Origin: an uncultured Verrucomicrobiota bacterium
GTDB lineage: Bacteria > Verrucomicrobiota > Kiritimatiellia > RFP12 > UBA1067
Assembly: GCA_937901395.1 (NCBI GenBank)
Contig: CALCDB010000186.1
Location: forward strand, 1 to 9,488
Direction: 5' to 3'
Length of the DNA stretch: 9,488 bases
Shown: positions 1-5,700 of the stretch, one piece after another
Numbering within the stretch: position 1 is the stretch's first letter
Layout: every line of letters begins with the position of its first letter
The notes under the pieces: generated by a model
Told to the model about the DNA's origin: nothing
What the model saw: only the letters and a program-made list of their open reading frames with translations
The model's database searches: none
Position numbers and translations under genes: made by a program

Positions 1-286
1 GAATACAAACAATAATAAACAACACAAAAACAAAAACACACAGTACTGTGGGTGTAAAGTGAAGATTTTTCTATTAGGTGTAGGTCGAAGGGGAGAAGAT
101 GCTCCGTGGGAGGAGGTCGAGGTTGCGGATGGAGATTGGATATGCTATACTATTGCTCAAACAAAACGCGGTTGCCAATATAAAAGCAGTCGCAACATTA
201 AAGAAGTGAGATGAGTTGAATTTGGGCTCGCGCGTATGCGCAAAAACGGGGTGGATGACAAAGAAAAAATTTTTTAAAAAACCCCC
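1..286. other. Upstream non-coding region
   Basis: No convincing gene is visible here. Positions 1-42 are almost pure A and C on this strand (low complexity). A perfect 12-bp palindrome, CACAGTACTGTG, lies at 39-50. A promoter-like element sits at 123-151 and an A6T6A6 tract at 264-281. A GTG-started frame (59-214, 51 codons) is open but has no Shine-Dalgarno site, and the 123-151 promoter lies inside it, so I do not call it a gene. The short GCGC-GTAT-GCGC inverted repeat near 226-241 is too weak to call a terminator. Confidence 0.6.
123..151 (+). promoter_or_regulatory. Predicted sigma70 promoter P1 (extended -10)
   Basis: TTGCGG (123-128) is separated by 17 bp from TATACT (146-151), and TGC immediately precedes the -10 box, giving an extended -10 (TGnTATACT). 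The predicted start is near 158. No start codon with a ribosome site follows before the second promoter at 287-316. P1 may therefore add a longer leader to the gene at 457 or make a short untranslated RNA. This is a motif prediction only. Confidence 0.5.
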
Positions 287-316
287 TTGCGCAAGTGATA
301 AGAAATATGATACAAT
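264..316 (+). promoter_or_regulatory. Strong promoter P2 with UP-element-like tract
   Basis: A6T6A6 occupies 264-281. Positions 265-281 match the published E. coli UP-element core AAAWWTWTTTTNNNAAA at every specified position. A C-run follows, then a -35 box TTGCGC (287-292), an 18-bp spacer and a -10 box TACAAT (311-316) preceded by TGA (extended -10). The predicted start is about 322-324, which puts the A/T tract at roughly -59 to -42, where UP elements act. The -35 lies inside a perfect 10-bp palindrome, CTTGCGCAAG (286-295), which could be an operator. The architecture is that of a very active constitutive promoter and fits the optimised codon use of the gene it serves. Confidence 0.65.
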
Positions 317-321
317 ATGCA

Positions 322-456
322 ATGTCTAAACCGAAGAAGGGTTTGTGCGGGTGCACAAGGGCTCTGTTCCGAGGGGAGGACAAGGTTAACCTCGCCGAGC
401 GCGAACGGACCGTTTGCCGTGAGTGTGAAGCGAATAAAAAAGAAAGAACAAATAAA
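322..456 (+). other. Structured 5' leader of the abundant exported protein
   Basis: About 134 nt lie between the predicted start of transcription and the chosen ATG at 457. The leader holds several inverted repeats: TTGTGC with loop GGGT and GCACAA (343-358); CGAGG/CCTCG (370-374 with 390-394) around GGTTAACC; and CGAACGG/CCGTTTG (402-416, one wobble, 1-nt centre). The last stretch, 431-456, is A-rich and unstructured, suitable for ribosome loading. The leader is open in frame with the gene from an ATG at 322 and would encode a basic peptide with CGC and CREC motifs. Because a signal peptide starts at 457, I read it as untranslated or regulatory rather than as part of the protein. It matches no riboswitch class I can recognise. 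Confidence 0.4.
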
Positions 457-1287
457 ATGAAGAAACTCATGTTTGTAGCGGCGGTTGCTGCGTCGACTGT
501 TGCGTTCGCGAACTGCGAACCACCGACCCCAGGTCCTACCCCGACGACGGAAGAGGCGTATGTCTATTCCATCAAGTTCTCGGTCAAGACGACCAAGGGC
601 GTTGCCACTGGTACGAAGGATAGCCAGGGTCAGGGTTCTCAGTGCGTTCCGGGCCAGATCATCCCGGGAACTTGCTTGGTCTATCGCACGAAGGATACGA
701 CCGCGTTTCAGGGTTGGATCTATGACTGCGAGCCAACTTGCGGTTCGATCGCTACCGGTAGCATCATTCTTTGGGACACCAAGCGCAAGGTCGAGCTCGA
801 GGAAGCTGCGTACATTGAAGGTGGTTTCATCCATGTAATGGGTAAGAACGATACCGAGGCCGAGTGGTTGTTCGGCATTCAAGGTACGTCCGTTTACACC
901 GAGGCGTCAGAGGAAGTAGCTGAGCGTGCTCAGAAGTGGACGCTCCGGGCTGCTGGTCTTGGCAAGTTTGACACCAGGAACTATCGTTATGCTTCGTTCA
1001 GCGGTAACTTCGTCGGCGAGGCTACGGCTCCATACGATCTCAAGACCGCGACCAGCAAGTATGCTTGCGCGTGCGATCCGTCGGTAGTCTATGATTGCAC
1101 CAATCTTGTTGAGCCGGTCACGGACAACACGGATACGGTTGCTTATGGTACTTGGTCGGCTTCGTTCAACGCTTCCGCGTCGAAGAAGCTCAACAACCAG
1201 GGCTTCCTTACCGTTCCAAACTGGCTCTACAACGAGAAGGTATTGTCGCGTGGCAAGTTCTATCCGAATGCGACGCCTGAGGTCTAA
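457..1287 (+). CDS. Abundant exported Cys-containing protein, unknown function
   Basis: A 276-residue protein of unknown function. Start: the ATG at 457 is chosen because it opens a classic signal peptide (MKK, hydrophobic residues 4-17, AFA followed by N at 18/19). An in-frame ATG at 295 precedes the predicted transcription start and would bury the signal. An AG-rich ribosome site (AGAAAG, 441-446) lies 10 nt upstream. After the signal comes a Cys-Pro-rich linker (residues 20-30), then a predicted beta-rich body. Eight cysteines (20, 63, 73, 91, 95, 204, 206, 214) suggest disulphides after export. Near the C-terminus are SGNF (182-185) and CACDP...C (204-214), a pattern also seen in the large protein at 2708. 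There is no lipobox, membrane anchor or LPXTG. Codon use (GGT, CGT, GCT, ATC, TTC, AAG) differs from the neighbours' GCG/GTA/TTG style and points to high expression, as do its promoter and terminator. It resembles small secreted proteins I associate with Kiritimatiellota-type genomes, but I cannot name a family. It may be a structural surface or matrix component (inference). Confidence 0.88.
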   Translation: MKKLMFVAAVAASTVAFANCEPPTPGPTPTTEEAYVYSIKFSVKTTKGVATGTKDSQGQGSQCVPGQIIPGTCLVYRTKDTTAFQGWIYDCEPTCGSIATGSIILWDTKRKVELEEAAYIEGGFIHVMGKNDTEAEWLFGIQGTSVYTEASEEVAERAQKWTLRAAGLGKFDTRNYRYASFSGNFVGEATAPYDLKTATSKYACACDPSVVYDCTNLVEPVTDNTDTVAYGTWSASFNASASKKLNNQGFLTVPNWLYNEKVLSRGKFYPNATPEV

Positions 1288-1311
1288 TTTCAGGTCAGTC
1301 ATAGGATAGCT

Positions 1312-1346
1312 AAAGGGGGCGACTTGCATGGCAGGTCGCCCTTTTT
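1312..1346 (+). terminator. Intrinsic terminator after the exported protein gene
   Basis: The stem GGGCGAC (1317-1323) pairs with GTCGCCC (1335-1341). The pairing continues inward through a T-G wobble and TGC/GCA to a 3-nt ATG loop. Outward, AAAGG pairs with the run of five T (1342-1346) using two G-T wobbles. A GC-rich stem followed by a U-tract 25 nt past the stop codon is a standard Rho-independent terminator. It separates this gene from the operon that follows. On the other strand the hairpin lacks a good U-tract, so it should work mainly in the + direction. Confidence 0.88.
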
Positions 1347-1510
1347 CGTTTGGGACAAGAGACTGGAATTGAGACGGATGGGACAAATTGGACGGATGAG
1401 ATAAAACGGAGGATTCAAAGGGATAGGGGTTATAGGGATTCTAGCGATTCTAGAGGGACTAGGGACAAGAGACATGAGATAAGAGACTGGGATTGAGTTT
1501 GGTATAGATG
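1347..1510. repeat. Purine-rich spacer with degenerate short repeats
   Basis: This non-coding spacer is dominated by purines on the + strand and built of repeated words. GGGACAAGAGAC occurs at 1352-1363 and 1462-1473, with a third shorter GGGACAA at 1380-1386. A 17-bp unit at 1357-1373 recurs at 1481-1497 with one mismatch. GACGGATG occurs at 1373-1380 and 1391-1398, and GATTCTAG at 1437-1444 and 1446-1453. No open frame with a ribosome site is seen. It looks like decayed tandem duplication or slippage, not a CRISPR array, because the units are unevenly spaced and diverged. Confidence 0.6.
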
Positions 1511-1514
1511 TGTG

Positions 1515-1544
1515 TGGACTTTAGCGTTCGATATATGATATAAT
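1515..1544 (+). promoter_or_regulatory. Predicted sigma70 promoter P3 for the operon
   Basis: TGGACT (1515-1520, 4 of 6 bases of the -35 consensus) is followed by an 18-bp spacer and a perfect TATAAT (1539-1544) with TGA just before it (extended -10). The predicted start is near 1551. It lies 71 bp ahead of the lipoprotein start chosen here and after the upstream terminator, so it should drive the lipoprotein and the two large genes behind it. A 13-bp inverted repeat, CGTAAA-T-TTTACG (1554-1566), falls just downstream of the start and may be an operator or a small hairpin. Confidence 0.65.
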
Positions 1545-1550
1545 ATTAAT

Positions 1551-1595
1551 ATGCGTAAATTTTACGAAAAGGCAATCAAGTTTTTGGCAAGATAA
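1551..1595 (+). other. Possible 14-codon leader peptide (MRKFYEKAIKFLAR)
   Basis: An ATG at the predicted transcription start opens a 14-codon frame ending in TAA at 1593-1595, one base before an in-frame ATG of the lipoprotein gene (1597) and 19 bases before the preferred start (1615). The peptide is basic and amphipathic. If real, it would be translated as a leaderless message and could couple translation into the lipoprotein. It has no Shine-Dalgarno site, and a short frame like this can arise by chance, so it is recorded only as a possibility. Confidence 0.2.
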
Positions 1596-1601
1596 GATGA
1601 A

Positions 1602-1612
1602 AGGAAGAAGAG
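1602..1612 (+). promoter_or_regulatory. Ribosome binding site that sets the lipoprotein start
   Basis: AGGAAGAAGAG includes GGAAG (1603-1607) with 7 nt to the ATG at 1615. The alternative ATG at 1597 has only weak GATAAG upstream. This site therefore favours 1615 and gives a more compact lipoprotein signal peptide. Confidence 0.6.
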
Positions 1613-1614
1613 AT

Positions 1615-2694
1615 ATGAGAATCAAGATGATGTTGTTAGCGGTAGCGGGGTTGAGTTTATTGGCGGGATGCAAGAAGGCGGAAGAGTCCGTCGTTAGAGA
1701 TGAAGACGGCACGATAAACATAGCGACGGCATCGACGAATTTAGTTTTAGCGGAAGTAGGTAATAAGCAAATTACAGTTAGCGATTTTCGCAAACGAATA
1801 GAGTTAGAGGGGGCGATTCTACGAGTAGCATCCACACGAACTGGGAAAGAGTTGGAAGATGCGATAAAAAAGGCTTCAATTAAGAAGGCGGCGAGTCTAT
1901 TGCCAACGCTTATCGTACAGGAAGTATTGGAGGAATATTGGAAGGATAATAACTTGACGGTAACGAATGAAGCGGAGATAATCAAGCAGACATTGAAGGT
2001 ATTGAAGGCGGGCAAGCTTAATTTAGACGAGATGGCGAAGAAGCTTGGGGTGGAAAGCGAGTATTTGAGAGGGCAGATACTTTATCCTGAAAAGCTGCGT
2101 TTGGCGGCGGAACATTTCGATCCGGAATGCAGGATGGTATCGGAGCAGGAGATCGACGATGGCCTGGCGCGGATGCAGAAGTATTACGAAATGGCGGTAG
2201 CGACGAATCGGCTTACTTGGGCGAATTGCTCGAATGTATTACACAAGGTGCAACAGGGAATGGACTTCGAGGAGGCGGGCAAGCAATACGGCGAGGAAAC
2301 CATTGCAGACGCAAAATATTGGGAAGGGTTCGTGCCGTGGGAAATGGAGAACGAGCAACTGAAGAACTGGGCGTTCTCGGCGCCAGTCGGGAGCGTAGGG
2401 GGTCCATTCGATTTGGAAGACGGGCTTAGCATCGTGAAAATACTTTCGCGACAAGACGGGGCGATGACGAATGCGATGGCGGCCAAACAGACGGCATACG
2501 TGGAGTTGGCGAGAATCACATTTCGGATGGTAGTAGAAGAGCCGGAACCGAGAACGCGGGAGTATGTAGCGAAGACACTTAAGAAGTGGAAAGAAGATAA
2601 TGCGAAAGATGCTTTGATTGAAAAATTGAAGGTTGAAAAAAATGTAAAATATCCTAATGGAACCGAGTATAAATTTGATATAATACACAAGTAA
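1615..2694 (+). CDS. SurA/parvulin-like lipoprotein, peptidyl-prolyl isomerase fold
   Basis: A 359-residue lipoprotein. The signal peptide MRIKMMLL...LLAGC ends in a lipobox (LAGC), so Cys19 is the likely lipidated residue and the protein is anchored in the envelope. Starting at 1597 would add six residues (MKGRRD). Residues 42-65 (VLAEVGNKQITVSDF and following) match the opening of SurA_N-type chaperone domains, and a long charged helical region follows (75-190). Residues 205-280 resemble a parvulin (PPIC) domain: a helix ending in DFEEAGKQYGE (218-227), then APVGSVGGPFDLEDGLSIVKI (257-277). In active parvulins the last part usually reads GYHIIK and the first strand carries an H; here they are GLSIVK and no clear H, so activity is doubtful and a holdase or chaperone role is more likely. 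Two cysteines (172, 205) follow the lipid Cys. The stop codon is 13 nt before the next gene, so it likely assists folding or export of the two giants downstream (inference). Base composition is more AT-rich than downstream. Confidence 0.85.
   Translation: MRIKMMLLAVAGLSLLAGCKKAEESVVRDEDGTINIATASTNLVLAEVGNKQITVSDFRKRIELEGAILRVASTRTGKELEDAIKKASIKKAASLLPTLIVQEVLEEYWKDNNLTVTNEAEIIKQTLKVLKAGKLNLDEMAKKLGVESEYLRGQILYPEKLRLAAEHFDPECRMVSEQEIDDGLARMQKYYEMAVATNRLTWANCSNVLHKVQQGMDFEEAGKQYGEETIADAKYWEGFVPWEMENEQLKNWAFSAPVGSVGGPFDLEDGLSIVKILSRQDGAMTNAMAAKQTAYVELARITFRMVVEEPEPRTREYVAKTLKKWKEDNAKDALIEKLKVEKNVKYPNGTEYKFDIIHK
2676..2684 (+). promoter_or_regulatory. Possible internal promoter P4 (extended -10)
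   Basis: TGATATAATAC is a perfect extended -10 (TG at 2676-2677, TATAAT at 2679-2684) located in the last codons of the lipoprotein gene. The -35 region (about 2655-2661) is poor. The predicted start near 2691 falls just before the Shine-Dalgarno site AGGAGG (2694-2699). It might give extra transcription of the two large genes. It is identical over TGATATAAT to the core of the P3 promoter. Confidence 0.35.
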
Positions 2695-2707
2695 GGAGGA
2701 CCATACA

Positions 2708-5700
2708 ATGAAACGGTTATTAAGCATAGTTTTATTTGTGGCAATGGCGATCACGAGCGGATCGGCATTGGCCTTTTCCAAGAACATGTATCCATACGAA
2801 AAGCCAGATGGTAGGCAAGGCGATGCACTACATTGCATCAGAGCCGAGAAGGGGATGGACTTGGAGGTTGGCAAGTGGTATACGAACTTCGCGGTGTGCA
2901 AAGATTATGCGGATAAGCACGGACTTCCGATGGTGGCGATCTGGAGCAATAAAGATTGCATTCACTGTTGGTATACGGACGTCTGCTTCACGCAACAGGC
3001 GTTCTTGGATTGGAAGGCAATTAATCCGGCGGGTCAAGTAATCTATTGCTTCATGGCGGGTGGTCATGATGACATTGATCAGGAGCTCGGTACGTCGTAT
3101 AACTGGATGCGCTATGAAGGCGGAAATACGCTTAACGCCTATCCATTCGTGGCATTCTGGTGGAAGCAAAAGGGCGTAAATGAACATTTGACAGGCGATA
3201 GTCTTATAGGAGCAAAGTATAGTTTTGATCTTGCGGATAAGAACATACCGCAGTTCACCGAGCGCGTAATCGCCAAGATGGAGAGCGTGTTTGCGGGATG
3301 GTCGCCAGCGCCGGCGTATGCTGGCGGATATTTCGCGACGACGAATGCGCCATACGCTACGCCGCAAGCGGAAGCGGGCACGAAGCAGGTGATCATCGAT
3401 CTCACGCGTACGGCGACTACGGCAACGAATCAGACGATGACGATTGCGCGAACTGGCAAGACGACGGAATCACTGAAGATTACTTGGCCAGAGGAAGTAA
3501 CGGAACAGCAGATAACGATTGGCAATTTCGATACGAATTGGTTCTCGTTGGGCAAGGACGTAACGCTCTCGTTGCTGGATGGCGAAGGCGGAGCGGTATC
3601 GAAGTTGGCGATTCCGTGCGTGGCGACGGAGAACTCGGCGGACAATCCCGCAGTTACTGGGTGCAGTAAGTTCGGTGAGTGGACGATGGATTTGGAGGCG
3701 GCGAAAGAGAAGGCGAAGCTTTATGGCGGCAAGGCATATACGTTGGTAGCGGTTCAAGGTTCGTTGTGGTGCCCAGATTGCGCGAATGTAGAAAGGAACT
3801 TCTTGGGGCTCAAGGATGCGAGCGGAAACAATCGCTTCAGCAAGTGGGCGGCGAGCAAGAACATCGCGTTGGTCTCGATCGACATACCGAACTTCAATTC
3901 GGAAGCGGTCGATTGCGAATCGCCATCGCTCTTGAAGCGCACGCAATACAAGACGCGTTTGGCGAGGCCGGATGAATATCCGCAATCGGGAGCGGAGGCG
4001 AACCTTACGAATTATCTCTATCGCAGCGGCATCGGGTATATGACGCGCAAGAATCTCACCGAAGAGAAGGCGGCGGAAATCCTGAAGCGCAATCACGATC
4101 TGGTAACCTTGGATACGGATGAAGGCGGCTTTCATCGTCCGGAAGACGGCAATAAATTCCGCACGGGCGTTCCGATCTTCGTATTACTTCGCAAGGATGG
4201 GACGGTAGCGGCGCGGTTGACGAGGATGGCGGCGGTAAGCCCGATGAAGGTGGACCAAGCCAACTTCGATAGCTACATCAAGCGCTTCGAAGAGATGATC
4301 GAGATCGCGGAAAATGATGCGACGGAAATTGAGAACAACTATGCGGGAGAGGGAGCGATTCCATTTGACGCGAATGGCGGCGAGGCGAGCAATTACCTTT
4401 GCAGCGCGGATACGGTCGATACCTTCTTCTTGAGAGGAGTTGGCGGCAATGCGCTCCAGAAGATCACGGTCAAGGGCGATGCGGCGGTCGAGGACGATGC
4501 GGCGGTAAAGGTAGCGCTCGTGAAGTTGGGCAAGGACGGCAAGCAGGTGGAACTGACCTCGAAGGAGGGATTGCTCTCGACGGGAATTTCATTTGACTGG
4601 ACCTTCACGGAAGCGGGAGAATATTACGCGCAAGTAAGCTTCTCCAACTTCGATACGAAGGCGTTCAAGTTGGAGAGCACGAAGGAGAAGCACTTCCAGA
4701 ACTACAAGATCAGCGGAAACACGATCGTAGTTCCGCAGGAGGATCAAGCGAGCGCGAAGGCGCCGAAGGGTTCGGACAAGGTAGTGATTCGTCTCGTAGA
4801 GGGGACGGTCTACAAGATCAGCGGGATGAAGGCATGCGCGCAGTTGGATGGAATAGTCGGTCCAAAGCAGGGCTTCTACTTAGCGAAGGCAGGCGGAGAT
4901 TTCGAGGCGACGGTAACGGAAGTAGGCGGAACGCTCACCTATCAGATTTGGAAGCCGGGAACGGCAGGTTTCGATAAGACGGCGCAGACGGTGCCAGAGA
5001 GCGTATGCGGGCTTCCCGGCGAAGAGGAGCCGCTGAAGATCGCTCTCAAGCGCAATGGAGGCAAGTCGGGCAAGATCGTGATGAAGGTAGTGGAGAAGAG
5101 CTCGTCGTTGCTGCCATATCGCTACTCATTCGAGGAGCAGACGATCACGTGGGAAGACGGCGATATCGAGGACAAGGATGTTGAGATCACCATTTACGAC
5201 GATTTGCTTTTCGACGGAATGGGAATAATCGAACTCAAGGCGACGATCGTCGAAAGCGAGGCGGGCGACGTAGTAGTTGAGGAAGGCAAGGACATCTTCA
5301 AGTTAACGGTAGTCGAGGACGACAAGCAATCGCCAGGCAAGGCGTATATCTCGCGGACGGAACCCGATTTCGCGAACAACAAGAAGATCGTGTATGCGCG
5401 CGAGGGCGAGGGCATGAAGTTCTACGCGAGGCGCATCGAAGGCAGCGACGGATTGGTGGCGGCGATACTTACCTCCAGCTACAAGGACGCACAGTTCGAG
5501 ACCAAGGACGGAACCGATTTGAAGGATATCGGAGAACGCTTCCCAGAGATAAGGGAGTTCGTTCCAGAAGGCGCGAAGTTCCTTTATTGGGCGAGCCGCG
5601 ATGGCGAAGAGAAGTGGGTAAAGGTAACGGGAATTCCGGCGGGCAAGACGGCGAACATCTACTTCACGCCAGTCAAGCCGCTTGGAACCATCTCGGCATC

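Noticed and set aside
59..214. GTG-started 51-codon frame (VKIFLLGVGRRGED...)
   Set aside because: It has no ribosome site, a promoter lies inside it, the frame is open leftwards through a low-complexity tract, and there is no recognisable family. Probably chance, though a gene remnant is possible.
249..286. Terminator formed by GGGGT...ACCCC around the A6T6A6 tract
   Set aside because: The stem is only 5 bp with a loop near 30 nt, and the tract is explained better as an UP element of the adjacent promoter.
295..456. Start of the exported protein at the ATG at 295 (330 residues)
   Set aside because: The first ATG lies inside the predicted promoter, and the extension would precede a textbook signal peptide that begins at 457.
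274..882. Antisense 202-codon frame over the exported protein gene
   Set aside because: It runs across a strong promoter and leader, has low-complexity arginine-rich content and no ribosome site. The sense gene explains the region fully.
1347..1510. CRISPR-like array
   Set aside because: Repeat units are short, unevenly spaced, overlapping and diverged, with no constant spacer length and no cas genes nearby.
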